Part shown: one piece after another, positions 47,700 through 57,696 of the stretch
Layout of the letters: each line of letters starts with the position of its first letter
How positions within the stretch are numbered: position 1 is the stretch's first letter
Assembly: GCF_003688915.1 (NCBI RefSeq)
Contig: NZ_REFU01000001.1
Span: forward strand, 1,302,001 to 1,366,000
Length of the DNA: 64,000 nt
Direction: 5' to 3'
DNA from: Rhodococcus sp. SBT000017
GTDB taxonomy: Bacteria; Actinomycetota; Actinomycetes; Mycobacteriales; Mycobacteriaceae
Made by a program: the position numbers and the translations under genes
The notes under the pieces: model-generated
What the model was told of the DNA's origin: nothing
The model's input: only the letters and a program-made list of their open reading frames with translations
Databases searched by the model: none

Positions 47700-50600
47700 T
47701 CAGGAGACGGTGTCGGGCTCGACGACAGGTGCCGCGCCCGACTCGGGCGTTTCCGGCTCGGCTGTTTCCGGCTCGGCTGTATCCGGCTGCAGTGCGTCCA
47801 CTGCGACACGTTCTCGGTTCAACCGCTGCGAGATGACGGTGGTGATGCCGTCGCCGCGCATGCTGACGCCGTACAGCGCATCGGCCACTTCCATCGTCGG
47901 CTTCTGGTGGGTGATGACGATCAACTGCGACTTCTCGCGGAGCTGCTCGAACAGTCCGATCAGTCGACGCAGGTTGGTGTCGTCCAGTGCAGCCTCGACC
48001 TCGTCCATGACGTAGAACGGTGACGGTCGGGCGCGGAAGATGGCCACCAGCATGGCCACCGCGGTCAGCGACTTCTCGCCACCGGAGAGCAGCGAGAGCC
48101 GCTTGACCTTCTTGCCGGGCGGGCGTGCCTCGACCTCGATTCCGGTGGTGAGCATGTCCGACGGGTCGGTCAGGATCAGTCGTCCTTCGCCGCCGGGAAA
48201 GAGCTTGGCGAACACTCCGGTGAATTCCCGTTCGACGTCGAGCCAGGCCTCGGTGAAGACCTGCAGAATCCGCTCGTCGACGTCGGCGACCACGCCGAGC
48301 AGATCCTTGCGCGCGGACTTGACGTCTTCGAGCTGAGTGGAAAGGAAGTTGTAGCGCTCCTCGAGGGCAGCGAACTCCTCGAGGGCCAGCGGGTTCACCT
48401 TGCCGAGGGTGGCGAGGTCACGCTCGGCGCGTTTGGCGCGCTGCTCCTGCGTGGCGCGGTCGAACGGCATCGGGGCCGGTGCCACCACCTGCTCGCCCCG
48501 CTCCTTTGCCGCCTCGTACTCGGCCATCTCGAGTTCGGTGGGCGGCAGGGCCACATCGGGCCCGTACTCGGCCACCAGATCGTCGAGGCCGATGCCGTGC
48601 TGCTCCAGAATCGTCGTCTCGAGTTGTTCGATCCGCAGTGCGGCCTGTGCGCGGGCCACTTCGTCCCGGTGCACGGCGTCGGTGATCGACGCCAGCTGGC
48701 CCTGCAGGGCTCGAACCTGCTCTTTGACCTTGTCGAGTTCGATTGTGCGCGTTGCTCGTTCGGCGGAGAGCTCGTCGCGCCTGCGTGCCGCGGCCGCAAC
48801 GACCGTGGCCAACCGCGCGGCGACTTCTTCGCCCGATTCTCCGACCGCCGCCGCCACTGCGGCCGCATGCCGCCGCGCTGCGCTCTCGCGCTCGGCTCGC
48901 GCCCTGGCCTCCCGCTCGGCTCGCGCCGCCCGTCGAAGGGAATCTGCCCGGCCTCGTACGGACTGTGCGCGCTCTTCGGCGGTCCGCACGTTCAACCGAG
49001 CTTCGACCTCCACGGCACGCACTTCGGTCAGCGCCGCTGCCGCCATCTCCCGTTCCATGGTGGTCGCAGCGTCACCGCTCTCGCCGTCTCCCGCGAAACC
49101 CGATTGCTCGTCCTCGGCCGTCCGCAGGTTTTCCTCGAGCTCGGCCAGCCGCGCAATCGCTTCTTCTCGACTGGCCTCGGCAGAGCTACGCTGCGTCGTC
49201 AATCGCGCCGACTCCGCATGAGCCGAACGCGCCAGCTGACCCAATCGGCCCAACTGTTCGTACACCGCGGCCATCGCAGCGTCGGATTCGTTGAGCGCCG
49301 CGAGCGCTTGCTCGGCCGATTCGCGCCGATCCCGTTGTTCTTCCAACGCTCCCGACAGCGCTGCGTCGAGTTCCTCCGCGCGGCGGACCGCCGCCGCCAA
49401 CTCCACCGTCGACGTGTCGATTGCCGACTGCACCTCGAGGGTGCTCGGGCGACGGTCCGAGCCGCCGGTGACCCAGCCGGCTTCGACGACGTCGCCGTCC
49501 TTGGTCACCGCACGCAGCTCACCGGAATCGGAGACGAGACGGTGGGCAGCGTCGAGCGAATCGACGGCGACCACACCGTCGAGCAGGGCCGCCATTGCCG
49601 CGGCCAACCGGTCCGGATACCCGATCAGGTCCAGCACCCATCGAGCCCCACTCGGGAGGTCCGGGCGTCGAACCGATCGTGCTGCAACGACACTGCCGTG
49701 CACGATGGACGCGCGGCCGCCGTCGGCCGCACGCAGCGCGAGCACGGCATCACGCGCGGCATCGAACGATTCGGCGTGTGCGGCATCGGCGGCCGGCCCC
49801 ATGGCCACCGCCACCGCGATCTCGTATCCCGGCTCGACCGTGAGATGGCCTGCGAGCAGGCCCGACAGACCGTCCTGCTGGTTCTCCACCAGCCACCCGG
49901 CACCGTCCTTGCGTTCGAGACCCATCGTGAGCGCTTCGATCCTGGCCTCGAACGACGCCACCTTCTTGCCTGCGATGCGTTCTTCGGCCTGCAGTTCGGT
50001 CACTCGGGCGTCGGCATGTCGAAGCGCGGCGACAGCTCGTTCGTAGTTGGTGTCGAGGCTCAGTTCACTCGCATCGAGGGTGCCGATCTGATCCTGCACG
50101 CTCTCGAACTCACGCTGAGCCGATTCGCCGCGCTCTCGGGCCTCGTCGATGGCCACCGACAAGCGCTCCACCTCCGCGTCGATCGACTCGACCTTGGTTC
50201 GGAAGGTGTCGACCCGGCCGGACAGGCGCGCGAAACCTTCGCGGCGGTCGGCCACTGCGCGCACCGCAGCGAGGTGGGCACGCTCGGCGGCCGATGCCGC
50301 AGCCTCGCGCTCGGCCAACTGCTCTCGTGCCGCCTCGAGGGTTTCGCGTGCCATCTCGACGGCTTCGACGAGTTCCATTTCTTCTTCGGCGACCCGCTCG
50401 GCCTGCGCTTCGAGCTCGTCCGGGTCCTGTCCCCGACCGGTGGATTGCACGGCATCGAGATGCCGAGCTCGTTCGTGCGCGATGCGCACCGTCGCATTCA
50501 CCCGTTCGGCCAACGCGGAGAGACGGAACCACGTCTGCCCGGCCGCCTCGGCGCTGGGGGTCAGCCGTGCTACGGCCTGCTCGTGTTCGCCGAGTGCCAC

Positions 50601-51398
50601 CGAGCCGGCTTCGAGGGCGTCCTGCACCATCGCGTACTGCTCACGCGCCGCTTCCTCGTCCTGGGTCTGGTTCGCGAACTCCTCGCGCCTGGCCACCAGG
50701 TCGTCGGCCACCAGCCGCAACCGGGCGTCGCGCAGGTCGGCTTGGACGGTCTGCGCGCGACGCGCAACCTCGGCCTGCCTCCCGAGAGGCTTGAGTTGGC
50801 GGCGCAATTCGGTCGTGAGGTCGGTCAACCGCGCCAGGTTGGCCTGCATCGCGTCGAGCTTGCGGACGGCCTTTTCCTTGCGCTTGCGGTGCTTGAGCAC
50901 CCCGGCTGCTTCCTCGATGAAGGCTCGCCGGTCCTCGGGCCGCGATTCCAGGATCGCGGCGAGCCGGCCCTGCCCCACGATGACGTGCATCTCGCGCCCG
51001 ATACCGGAGTCGCTGAGCAGTTCCTGGACGTCCATCAATCGGCACGAACTGCCGTTGATCTCGTACTCACCCGCGCCGTCGCGGAACATCCGCCGGGTGA
51101 TCGAGACCTCGGAGTAGTCGATCGGCAGTGCGCCGTCGGAATTGTCGATCGTCAGAGTGACCTCGGCGCGGCCGAGCGGGGCTCTACCCGACGTGCCCGC
51201 GAAGATGACGTCTTCCATCTTCCCGCCGCGCAACGCCTTGGCACCCTGTTCACCCATCACCCAGGTCAGGGCGTCCACGACATTGGATTTGCCGGAGCCG
51301 TTGGGCCCGACGACACAGGTGATTCCGGGCTCGAAACGAAGAGTCGTCGCCGAAGCAAAGGACTTGAAGCCCTTCAGCGTCAGACTCTTGAGATACAT
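47700..51398 (-). CDS. smc: Chromosome segregation protein SMC
   Basis: SMC condenses and separates chromosomes with ScpA and ScpB. The 1232-residue protein has the head Walker A ([14 protein letters not shown], near residue 32), long coiled coils (about 165-500 and 680-1030) and a hinge (about 510-660, [20 protein letters not shown] and [11 protein letters not shown]). The C-terminal signature [14 protein letters not shown] and Walker [16 protein letters not shown] follow. A short Glu/Pro/Thr repeat tail ([14 protein letters not shown]) ends it. It follows acyP by 60 bp. Confidence 0.97.
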   Translation of the reverse strand: MYLKSLTLKGFKSFASATTLRFEPGITCVVGPNGSGKSNVVDALTWVMGEQGAKALRGGKMEDVIFAGTSGRAPLGRAEVTLTIDNSDGALPIDYSEVSITRRMFRDGAGEYEINGSSCRLMDVQELLSDSGIGREMHVIVGQGRLAAILESRPEDRRAFIEEAAGVLKHRKRKEKAVRKLDAMQANLARLTDLTTELRRQLKPLGRQAEVARRAQTVQADLRDARLRLVADDLVARREEFANQTQDEEAAREQYAMVQDALEAGSVALGEHEQAVARLTPSAEAAGQTWFRLSALAERVNATVRIAHERARHLDAVQSTGRGQDPDELEAQAERVAEEEMELVEAVEMARETLEAAREQLAEREAAASAAERAHLAAVRAVADRREGFARLSGRVDTFRTKVESIDAEVERLSVAIDEARERGESAQREFESVQDQIGTLDASELSLDTNYERAVAALRHADARVTELQAEERIAGKKVASFEARIEALTMGLERKDGAGWLVENQQDGLSGLLAGHLTVEPGYEIAVAVAMGPAADAAHAESFDAARDAVLALRAADGGRASIVHGSVVAARSVRRPDLPSGARWVLDLIGYPDRLAAAMAALLDGVVAVDSLDAAHRLVSDSGELRAVTKDGDVVEAGWVTGGSDRRPSTLEVQSAIDTSTVELAAAVRRAEELDAALSGALEEQRDRRESAEQALAALNESDAAMAAVYEQLGRLGQLARSAHAESARLTTQRSSAEASREEAIARLAELEENLRTAEDEQSGFAGDGESGDAATTMEREMAAAALTEVRAVEVEARLNVRTAEERAQSVRGRADSLRRAARAEREARARAERESAARRHAAAVAAAVGESGEEVAARLATVVAAAARRRDELSAERATRTIELDKVKEQVRALQGQLASITDAVHRDEVARAQAALRIEQLETTILEQHGIGLDDLVAEYGPDVALPPTELEMAEYEAAKERGEQVVAPAPMPFDRATQEQRAKRAERDLATLGKVNPLALEEFAALEERYNFLSTQLEDVKSARKDLLGVVADVDERILQVFTEAWLDVEREFTGVFAKLFPGGEGRLILTDPSDMLTTGIEVEARPPGKKVKRLSLLSGGEKSLTAVAMLVAIFRARPSPFYVMDEVEAALDDTNLRRLIGLFEQLREKSQLIVITHQKPTMEVADALYGVSMRGDGITTVISQRLNRERVAVDALQPDTAEPETAEPETPESGAAPVVEPDTVS

Positions 51399-51458
51399 AG
51401 CGTCCGTACTTTACCGGCACGCTGCCCGAAAGTGCGCCGAGCCTCCCGCAACGGACGA

Positions 51459-51734
51459 TCAGCGTTCGACGAAGCCCGTCAGATCTCCGCGGGCGGTGTC
51501 CCAACTCTCCACGACCAGCGTGACCGTGCCCGGGGTTTTTCCGCCTCGGAGTAATTCCAGGAGTGCCTCGAGACGCTCACGTGGGCCCTCCGCTATCACC
51601 AGGACTCGTCCGTCCGCGTGGTTGGTCGCGTGACCGACGAGTCCGAGTTCGAGTGCGCGCGAGCGAGTCCACCACCGGAACCCGACGCCCTGAACGAGCC
51701 CGTGCACCCACGCCGTCAACCGTTCGTCGTTCAC
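51459..51734 (-). CDS. acyP: Acylphosphatase
   Basis: A 91-residue enzyme hydrolysing acyl phosphates. The active-site Arg is in GVGFRWWTR and the Asn in GHATNHADGRV, and VHGLVQGVGF is the phosphate loop. GTG 51734 overlaps the stop of the secreted beta-propeller gene as GTGA. Mycobacteria have acyP (Rv2922A) beside smc as well. Confidence 0.93.
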   Translation of the reverse strand: MNDERLTAWVHGLVQGVGFRWWTRSRALELGLVGHATNHADGRVLVIAEGPRERLEALLELLRGGKTPGTVTLVVESWDTARGDLTGFVER

Positions 51735-52630
51735 GAGCGAGCCAACTTTCGGACGGTTCCGTCGAAACTGGTGGCGTACAACGCTTCCTCGTCGAATCCG
51801 GAGCCGCCGAAGGCGACCGACGAGGTCAGTGGAACGCCGGTCGCTATCACGCAGGACGATCCGGATTCCGGGTCGATACGGACTACCCTGCCGGCGAGAT
51901 TCTGTGCGAGATAGACCGTTCCGTCGTCGCCGACGGTCAGGTCGTCCGACATCGCCAGCGGTCCGACACCGTCGATGCGAATACGCGCGGATGGTCCGGA
52001 CGGATCCTTCTCGTCGAGCACGGTGAGCGTCGTCTCGAGATCGAACGTGTTGGCCACGTAGACCTTTTCCTCGCCGATGCCGATGCCGTTGGCCGATCCC
52101 AGGTCGGTACGCACCGTCGACACCGAACCGTCGACCGCAACGCGCGTCAGGCCGGAGAGGGTGCCCAGGTTGCGAGTGGTGAACAGATCACCCGACTCCG
52201 ATCGCGCCAGACCGTTGGGCATCGCCAGTCCCGACGCGTACGTCGACCGGACCCCTGTACCGAGATCGATCGTGTCGACGGTGCCGGATCGGGTATCGAG
52301 AAGCCCTGCGGCAGCGCTGTTTCCGGTCGTGAAATACAGCGTGTCGCCGTCGCGGACCAGTCCGCCCGGCGACTCGACGTCGGCAACGAGTGTGCCCCGG
52401 ACACCGTTCGGCGCCACGGTACGCAGCGCGCCGGGTCCGACAGGCGAGGTCTCGGACACGATCATCGAACCGCGGCCGTCGAACTCGAGATTCTCGAGCA
52501 TCCCGAATCCCGACGCCACCGTGCTCACCGACCACGGAGTGCAGCTGCTCGACGCGTCCGCGGTGGGAGCCAGGGCGGTCGCCGCGCCGAGGAGCAGACC
52601 TGTGACTACCACGGCTGCCCTGGCTTTCAT
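51731..52630 (-). CDS. Secreted SMP-30/NHL-like beta-propeller protein
   Basis: A 299-residue protein with a Sec signal peptide (RAAVVVTGLLLGAATALAPT, cleavage near ADASS). The mature part has repeated propeller blades, each with a GxxxDxxG-like loop (NLEFDGRGSMIVSE, MPNGLARSESGDLFTTRN, ANGIGIGEEKVYVAN, SDDLTVGDDGTVYLA). This resembles ScyD/SMP-30-like proteins. Enzyme activity cannot be assigned. ATG 52630 shares one base with the osmC stop (TGATG) and the stop overlaps acyP, so the three genes are translated together. Confidence 0.78.
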   Translation of the reverse strand: MKARAAVVVTGLLLGAATALAPTADASSSCTPWSVSTVASGFGMLENLEFDGRGSMIVSETSPVGPGALRTVAPNGVRGTLVADVESPGGLVRDGDTLYFTTGNSAAAGLLDTRSGTVDTIDLGTGVRSTYASGLAMPNGLARSESGDLFTTRNLGTLSGLTRVAVDGSVSTVRTDLGSANGIGIGEEKVYVANTFDLETTLTVLDEKDPSGPSARIRIDGVGPLAMSDDLTVGDDGTVYLAQNLAGRVVRIDPESGSSCVIATGVPLTSSVAFGGSGFDEEALYATSFDGTVRKLARS

Positions 52631-53058
52631 CAGGCGTCCACGTCGATGTCCAGGTTTATTGTCGTACCGGCCTTCAGGGTCCGCCCGACGGTGCACACCT
52701 TGTCGATGGCGCGCTCGACGACCGTGAGCAGACGCTCCTGCGCCTCGGGGTCCATCGCGCTGAGATCGACTCGGAGAATCTCGTTCAGTTCCGGATACCG
52801 CTCGTTTTCGCGATCGGCGGCACCGGACACCTCGACGGTGGCGGAGTAGTCATCGCCCAGTCGACGCGAGAGCGGTAGGTCCGAGCTCATGCCGGTGCAG
52901 GCCGCGAGTGCGATTTTCAACAGCTCGCCGGGGGTGAAGACACCCTCCACCGACTCGGACCCGATGAGCACTTCCGCTCCTCGGGAGCTGCGGCCGGTGT
53001 AGCGACGGGTGCCTGTGCGCTCGACCCAAAGGTTGGTCGGCGTGCTCTGTTCTGCCAT
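52630..53058 (-). CDS. OsmC/Ohr family peroxiredoxin
   Basis: A 142-residue OsmC-type thiol peroxidase or hydroperoxide-resistance protein. The active pair of cysteines is Cys54 (LAACTGMS) and Cys122 (DKVCTVGRTL), with Glu45 in the active-site region. It corresponds to Rv2923c, next to smc and fpg. The upstream space contains two direct copies of the repeat family (53083-53140). Confidence 0.9.
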   Translation of the reverse strand: MAEQSTPTNLWVERTGTRRYTGRSSRGAEVLIGSESVEGVFTPGELLKIALAACTGMSSDLPLSRRLGDDYSATVEVSGAADRENERYPELNEILRVDLSAMDPEAQERLLTVVERAIDKVCTVGRTLKAGTTINLDIDVDA

Positions 53059-53082
53059 GACGGAAATACTAGGCGGGCTGTT

Positions 53083-53140
53083 CAGGAGTGGAGCCCGCGG
53101 AATGGTCTATTGAAACAGGAGTGGAGCCTGCGGAATGACC
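53083..53140 (+). repeat. Two direct copies of the 33-bp repeat family
   Basis: Units start at 53083 (CAGGAGTGGAGCCCGCGGAA then TGGTC) and 53116 (CAGGAGTGGAGCCTGCGGAA then TGACC), exactly 33 bp apart. They lie in the 91-bp gap between the mutM stop and the osmC start. No inverted-repeat core is present, so it is not a REP-type hairpin. Confidence 0.75.
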
Positions 53141-53149
53141 TGTGCAGTG

Positions 53150-54016
53150 TCAGCCGCGCACGTGGCGGGGTCGCGGCTGGCAGGTGGGGCAGCTGAACGA
53201 GCTGCGATTCATGAACTTCTCGCGTCTGATCGGGGCTCCGCATCGCGAGCAGGGCAGGCCCTCCTGACCGTAGGCGTCGAGGGAACGGTCGAAGTAGCCG
53301 GATTGGCCGTTGACGTTCACGTACAACGCGTCGAACGAGGTTCCGCCCTGCGCCAGGGCCTCGCCCATCACCGCGTGCACTGCGGTGAGAAGACGCCGCA
53401 GCGCCGGCCGCGTCAGGGTCTCCGCGATTCGATTACCGTGGATCTTCGCGCGCCACAGAGCCTCGTCGGCATAGATGTTGCCCACGCCCGAGAGCACGGT
53501 CTGATCGAGCAGTGCTCGCTTGATCTCGGTGTGCTTGCCGCGCAACACGTTCACCACCGATTCGGCGTCGAACAGTGGATCGATCGGGTCGCGGGCGATG
53601 TGTGCGACCGGTTCGGGTACCTCGGTACCGTCCACGGTGACGATCGGGGCGAGCGCCCAGCCGCCGAAGGTGCGCTGATCGACGAAGCGCAGATCGGTGC
53701 CGTCGTCGAGTCGTGCCCGGATGCGCAGGTGCTTCTCGTCCGGGGCGGACGGCGGCTGCACCAGCATCTGTCCGCTCATGCCCAGGTGCACGACGGTCGC
53801 GAAATCGCCGGGTTCCATCACCAGCCACAGGTACTTCCCGCGCCGCCGAGCCGAGGAGATGCGCTGACCGCGCAGCTGGCCGATCAGATCGAGACCACCG
53901 AGATCGTGACGCCGCACGGCGCGGGGGTGCAGCACCTCGACCGACTGCATCGTCCTGCCGACGACATGAGATTCCAGACCGAGCCTGACGACCTCGACCT
54001 CGGGCAGTTCCGGCAT
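53150..54016 (-). CDS. mutM: Formamidopyrimidine-DNA glycosylase
   Basis: MutM (Fpg) removes 8-oxoguanine and formamidopyrimidines. The 288-residue protein has the catalytic N-terminus PELPEVE (Pro1 nucleophile after Met removal, Glu2), [10 protein letters not shown] with the conserved Lys, [12 protein letters not shown], and a C-terminal zinc finger [13 protein letters not shown] then SCPTCQ. ATG 54016 shares one base with the rnc stop (TGATG). Confidence 0.96.
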   Translation of the reverse strand: MPELPEVEVVRLGLESHVVGRTMQSVEVLHPRAVRRHDLGGLDLIGQLRGQRISSARRRGKYLWLVMEPGDFATVVHLGMSGQMLVQPPSAPDEKHLRIRARLDDGTDLRFVDQRTFGGWALAPIVTVDGTEVPEPVAHIARDPIDPLFDAESVVNVLRGKHTEIKRALLDQTVLSGVGNIYADEALWRAKIHGNRIAETLTRPALRRLLTAVHAVMGEALAQGGTSFDALYVNVNGQSGYFDRSLDAYGQEGLPCSRCGAPIRREKFMNRSSFSCPTCQPRPRHVRG

Positions 54017-54813
54017 CAGGATTCGTCGGTTGCCGACTCGGCCGAAATCGCAGTGTCGTTGTTCGACAGCGTGTTCCACGCCAGACTGGCGGCCTTCTGT
54101 TCGGCTTCCTTCTTCGACCGACCGATACCGACGCCGCGCGGGAATCCGCCGACCAACACGGTGGCAGTGAATTCCTTGTCGTGATCGGGTCCGGTGGACG
54201 AGATCTCGTACGCGGGAACGCCGAGTGCACGTTCGGCGGTCAATTCCTGCAGGCTCGTCTTCCAGTCCAGCCCTGCACCGAGCTTGGGAGCTCGATCGAG
54301 AAGGCCTGCGAACAGAGTCAGGACAACGGTGCGCGCGACGTCGATGCCGTGCTGGAGGTGGATTGCACCCAGCAACGACTCCATGCCGTCGGCAAGGATG
54401 CTCGGCTTGTCGCGTCCACCGGTCTGTTCCTCGCCCTTGCCCAACAGCAGGTGGCGACCCAGGCCGCCGTCGCCGAGTCCACGCGCGACCTCGGCCAGGG
54501 CATGCATGTTGACCACGCTCGCCCTGATCTTGGCCAGCTGGCCCTCGGACTTGGTGGGGTGCACCGCGTAGAGGTGCTCGGTCACCGCAAGGCCGAGGAC
54601 GGAATCGCCCAGGAACTCGAGGCGCTCGTTGGTCGGCAGACCACCGTGCTCGTACGCGAACGACCGGTGCGTCAGAGCCAACGTCAGCAGCGGCTCGGAC
54701 AGGGAGACACCGATAGCGGCGAGGAGCGACTCCCGGTCGTCCCCGCCGCTGGCGGCAGTGGAGCTATTCTTCTGTGAACCGCTGTTGTGCCGATCCACTA
54801 CTTCGTTTGTCAC
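54016..54813 (-). CDS. rnc: Ribonuclease III
   Basis: RNase III cuts double-stranded RNA, including rRNA precursors. The 265-residue protein has catalytic motif [13 protein letters not shown], the second acid site [10 protein letters not shown], and a dsRNA-binding domain ([29 protein letters not shown]). GTG 54813 is used; GTG 54798 in frame is also possible, and neither has a strong Shine-Dalgarno site. It lies 11 bp after rpmF, in the order DUF177-rpmF-rnc-mutM. Confidence 0.95.
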   Translation of the reverse strand: MTNEVVDRHNSGSQKNSSTAASGGDDRESLLAAIGVSLSEPLLTLALTHRSFAYEHGGLPTNERLEFLGDSVLGLAVTEHLYAVHPTKSEGQLAKIRASVVNMHALAEVARGLGDGGLGRHLLLGKGEEQTGGRDKPSILADGMESLLGAIHLQHGIDVARTVVLTLFAGLLDRAPKLGAGLDWKTSLQELTAERALGVPAYEISSTGPDHDKEFTATVLVGGFPRGVGIGRSKKEAEQKAASLAWNTLSNNDTAISAESATDES

Positions 54814-54824
54814 GTAAGCGGAAA

Positions 54825-55007
54825 TCAGACCGCTGCGACGACCTGGCGGCCCTTGTAGGTGCCGCACGAGGGGCACGCGATGTGGGGCAGAGTCTTCTCG
54901 CCGCAACCGCGGTTGGGGCACGTCACGAGGGTGGGCGCAGTGGTTTTCCACTGTGCACGACGCGACCTCGTGTTGGAACGCGACATTTTGCGCTTCGGGA
55001 CAGCCAC
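54825..55007 (-). CDS. rpmF: 50S ribosomal protein L32
   Basis: A 60-residue zinc-binding L32. It begins [19 protein letters not shown] and has two Cys pairs (CPNRGC and CPSC), so it is the zinc-containing C+ form. GTG 55007 follows the stop of DUF177 with no gap (TAAGTG), giving coupled translation, as in many bacteria. Confidence 0.96.
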   Translation of the reverse strand: MAVPKRKMSRSNTRSRRAQWKTTAPTLVTCPNRGCGEKTLPHIACPSCGTYKGRQVVAAV

Positions 55008-55616
55008 TTACTTCTCCTCGGCTTCGTTGTTCACAAGTTCTGTGCTCGGTTCTGGATCCACGCCAAATTTGGCTGCAAGACCAGCCCAGCGAGGATCAAT
55101 TGTATCGTGACTGTGGCCGGATTCAGCAATCGCCAGGCGAACGCCGCATTCTGGGCACAATCCCTCGCACTCGTCGCTGCACACGGGGTGGAGTGGAAGC
55201 TCCAGACCGACCGCGTCGACAATGACGGGTTCGAGATCTATCAGGTCGTCGAGGATGCGGTGAATCTCGTCCGCATCGGTGGTCTCCTCGGTGATGCTGT
55301 TCGGGTAAGCGAACAACTCGGTCAAGTAGACGTCGACGTTGCCACCGACCGGGTCGAGGCAGCGTGTGCACTCTCCGGCGGTGACTGCTCGTACGGAGCC
55401 GGTGACGAGTACGCCCTCCGAGACCGCCTGCAACTGCAGATCGAGCGAGACCGGAACACCGGCTTCGATGGCAATGGCATCGAGGCCGATTCGGGAAGGA
55501 GCAGGAACCGTCCGCTCGACGGCCTTCGTCGACCCGGGTCGACGACCGAGGTTGAGAATGTCCAGAACGAATCCGTCGTCCAGTTCCGGACGGGTCGTTC
55601 TCTTGGGCGGGGGCAC
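55008..55616 (-). CDS. DUF177/YceD family protein
   Basis: A 202-residue protein of the YceD/DUF177 family, linked in other bacteria to 23S rRNA accumulation and always next to rpmF. It has the conserved [10 protein letters not shown] loop and a later cysteine group ([15 protein letters not shown]) that probably forms a zinc site. GTG 55616 follows AAGGAAG. Two 11-bp direct repeats lie 14-39 bp upstream. Confidence 0.92.
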   Translation of the reverse strand: MPPPKRTTRPELDDGFVLDILNLGRRPGSTKAVERTVPAPSRIGLDAIAIEAGVPVSLDLQLQAVSEGVLVTGSVRAVTAGECTRCLDPVGGNVDVYLTELFAYPNSITEETTDADEIHRILDDLIDLEPVIVDAVGLELPLHPVCSDECEGLCPECGVRLAIAESGHSHDTIDPRWAGLAAKFGVDPEPSTELVNNEAEEK

Positions 55617-55629
55617 GGCTGTTCTTCCT

Positions 55630-55655
55630 TACTGTCGGTATGCCTACTGTCGGTA
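55630..55655 (+). repeat. Direct repeat upstream of DUF177-rpmF
   Basis: TACTGTCGGTA occurs at 55630-55640 and 55645-55655, separated by TGCC. It sits immediately upstream of the ribosome-binding site of the DUF177-rpmF-rnc-mutM operon, on the side where a promoter or operator is expected. Function unknown. Confidence 0.6.
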
Positions 55656-55707
55656 AGCAACCCCACAACGGTACGCATGCGTGCATACGAGGGCAAATCG
55701 CTGCCGT

Positions 55708-56499
55708 TCAGTGTCGGCTGCGACGCCCCTGCTCCGGGCTTCCGTACGCGGATTCGCCGTACGGCTCGCTGCCGTATTCCGGCACACCGGAACCTGTTCG
55801 CAGTTGCTGACGCCCACGGCCGACCGAACGAATGGTGCCGCTGAGGAACTCCTCGAACTCGGCAAGCTTGGTGTCGACGTACACGTCGCACTCGCTGCGC
55901 ATCCGATCCGATTCGGCGTGCGCACTGTCGATCACCCGAGCCGACTCGGCGTGGGCTGCCTGGACGACCTCGGTTTCCGAGACGAGCCGGTTCTGCTCGG
56001 CGGTGCCGTCTGCGACCGACCGCTCGTACGACGCTGTGCCGGACTCGATCATCCGGTCGGCCTCGGTGCGAGCGCGAACGGTCAGGCCCTCGTACTCACG
56101 CTGGCCTTCGAGCACCGTTCGCTCGGCCTCCGCCTCGGCATCGGCCACGAGCTGGTCGGCGTGCGCGGACGCCTCGGACACCATGCGATCTGCTTGGGCC
56201 TTGGCGTCGGCGAGAATACGATCGGCCGAATCCCGGGCGTTCTCGACCGTGTCCTGGGCCTCGGCATTGGCCGTGCCGACCGTCTTCTCCGCAGTGGCCC
56301 TGGCATCGCCGACGAGCTTGTCGCGATGATCCAGTACGTCCTGGGCGTCGTCCAGCTCGCCGGGGATGGCGTCGCGGACGTCGTCGAGCAGTTCCAGGAC
56401 ATCGCCGCGAGGGACGACGCACCCGGCAGTCATCGGAACGCCGCGCGCCTCCTCGACAATGGCGACGAGCTCGTCGAGCGCCTCGAATACGCGGTACAC
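55708..56499 (-). CDS. sepIVA: SepIVA-like coiled-coil cell-division protein
   Basis: A 263-residue DivIVA-domain-like protein equal in position and form to M. tuberculosis SepIVA (Rv2927c), which is essential for septation and envelope synthesis. The first 30 residues (VFEALDELVAIVEEARGVP) are a membrane- or curvature-binding region. The bulk (about 60-225) is a coiled coil with repeats of ADRM, AHAES and similar units. The tail is Gly/Tyr/Glu-rich. GTG 56499 is the start. It is adjacent to coaD, without the DIM/PGL lipid genes found between them in M. tuberculosis. Confidence 0.9.
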   Translation of the reverse strand: MYRVFEALDELVAIVEEARGVPMTAGCVVPRGDVLELLDDVRDAIPGELDDAQDVLDHRDKLVGDARATAEKTVGTANAEAQDTVENARDSADRILADAKAQADRMVSEASAHADQLVADAEAEAERTVLEGQREYEGLTVRARTEADRMIESGTASYERSVADGTAEQNRLVSETEVVQAAHAESARVIDSAHAESDRMRSECDVYVDTKLAEFEEFLSGTIRSVGRGRQQLRTGSGVPEYGSEPYGESAYGSPEQGRRSRH

Positions 56500-56524
56500 C
56501 GGTTACCCCAATCGTCGAATCTGC

Positions 56525-56549
56525 CACTGCGCGGTCTTCACTCGCAGTG
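56525..56549 (-). terminator. Possible hairpin after coaD
   Basis: CACTGCG (56525-56531) pairs with CGCAGTG (56543-56549) across an 11-base loop, about 70 bp after the coaD stop. A U-tract is missing, so it is only a weak terminator candidate between coaD and sepIVA. Confidence 0.3.
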
Positions 56550-56618
56550 CTGCGCTGTTCAGTCTGCCCGCCGACGCGTGCGTCTGCGCTATACCGGCTC
56601 GGTGTGTCGCTCCTCGAA

Positions 56619-57107
56619 CTACTCTGCTGCCCGCTCGGCGATACGGGCAAGCAGGCGGTCCTGAACGAAGGGCGGCAGCATGCCGGTGACGTCTCCCCCG
56701 AAGGTCGCGACCTCCTTGATCAACGAACTCGACAGAAAGCTGTGCGCAGGATTCGCCGGGAGAAACAGCGTGTCCACACCGGTCAACGTTCTGTTCATCT
56801 GAGCCATCTGCAACTCGTAGTCGAAGTCGTTGGCACTGCGCAGACCTTTGACGATCGCCGAAAAGCCTTCTTGCCGAGCGTAATCGACCAACAGTCCGTA
56901 CCACGAACCGATCCTGACGTTGGGCAGATGCTCCGTTGCGACCTCGAGCATCTCGATCCGCTCGTCGATGCTGAACATGCCCTTCTTGCTCTTGTTCACC
57001 ATCACCGTCACCACCACCTCGTCGAAGGCGGCGGCGGCACGCTCGAAGATGTCGAGGTGACCGTTGGTCACCGGGTCGAAGGATCCAGGGCAGAGTGCGC
57101 CAGTCAT
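56619..57107 (-). CDS. coaD: Phosphopantetheine adenylyltransferase
   Basis: CoaD makes dephospho-CoA from 4'-phosphopantetheine and ATP. The 162-residue protein has the nucleotidyltransferase motif [12 protein letters not shown] (TxGH at 14-17), [18 protein letters not shown] and the ATP-phosphate region [15 protein letters not shown]. It lies 13 bp downstream of rsmD. Confidence 0.97.
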   Translation of the reverse strand: MTGALCPGSFDPVTNGHLDIFERAAAAFDEVVVTVMVNKSKKGMFSIDERIEMLEVATEHLPNVRIGSWYGLLVDYARQEGFSAIVKGLRSANDFDYELQMAQMNRTLTGVDTLFLPANPAHSFLSSSLIKEVATFGGDVTGMLPPFVQDRLLARIAERAAE

Positions 57108-57120
57108 GTCCGCGAACCTA

Positions 57121-57696
57121 TCAGCCGATCCCGGGCTCGCTCGTTACTCGTGACGCGATCTCGATCCGACTCTCGCCGTACTTCTTGGACTTCTCCGGAA
57201 CCAGTCCGGTCGGCCATCGGGTCTCCGGCGAACGCGACGAACGCTCGAGGACGACGACGGCATCGGGGGTGAGCCATCCCCCGGTGACGAGTCTGTCCAA
57301 CAGACCGGCGACGGCCGTATCGGTGACGGCATACGGCGGGTCCGCCAACACCAGGTCGTACGCCGCATCCGCAGCCCCCGCCAGCACCGAAGCCACCGGG
57401 GCGCACCGGACCGAAGCGCCGGGCAACCCCACCGACTCGATGTTCTTTCGCACCACCGCCGCCGCTCGGGCGTCGGACTCGACCAGTACCGCCGACGACG
57501 CGCCGCGCGAGAGTGCCTCGAGCCCCAGTGCTCCCGATCCCGCGAACAGATCCAGCACCGCGGCACCGTCGAGTTCCATTCGACTCTCCAGCGAGCTGAA
57601 CAGCGCTTCGCGAACTCGCTCGGAGGTGGGTCGGGTGCCCTGGCCGGGGACCGACAATCGTCGGCCGCCCGCGACACCCGCCACGATCCGCGTCAT
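57121..57696 (-). CDS. rsmD: 16S rRNA (guanine966-N2)-methyltransferase
   Basis: RsmD methylates G966 of 16S rRNA. The 191-residue protein has the N-terminal [11 protein letters not shown] and [15 protein letters not shown] motif [14 protein letters not shown] (48-60) and the catalytic DPPY (119-122). ATG 57696 overlaps the pyc stop as ATGA. The rsmD-coaD pair is widely conserved. Confidence 0.96.
   Translation of the reverse strand: MTRIVAGVAGGRRLSVPGQGTRPTSERVREALFSSLESRMELDGAAVLDLFAGSGALGLEALSRGASSAVLVESDARAAAVVRKNIESVGLPGASVRCAPVASVLAGAADAAYDLVLADPPYAVTDTAVAGLLDRLVTGGWLTPDAVVVLERSSRSPETRWPTGLVPEKSKKYGESRIEIASRVTSEPGIG

Noticed and set aside
47700..47790. Repeat at the smc 3' end
   Set aside because: A short in-frame Glu/Pro/Thr codon repeat in the disordered tail, with no sign of a separate element.
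48597..51554. 985-codon plus-strand frame opposite smc
   Set aside because: An antisense shadow; smc is complete with all motifs on the other strand.
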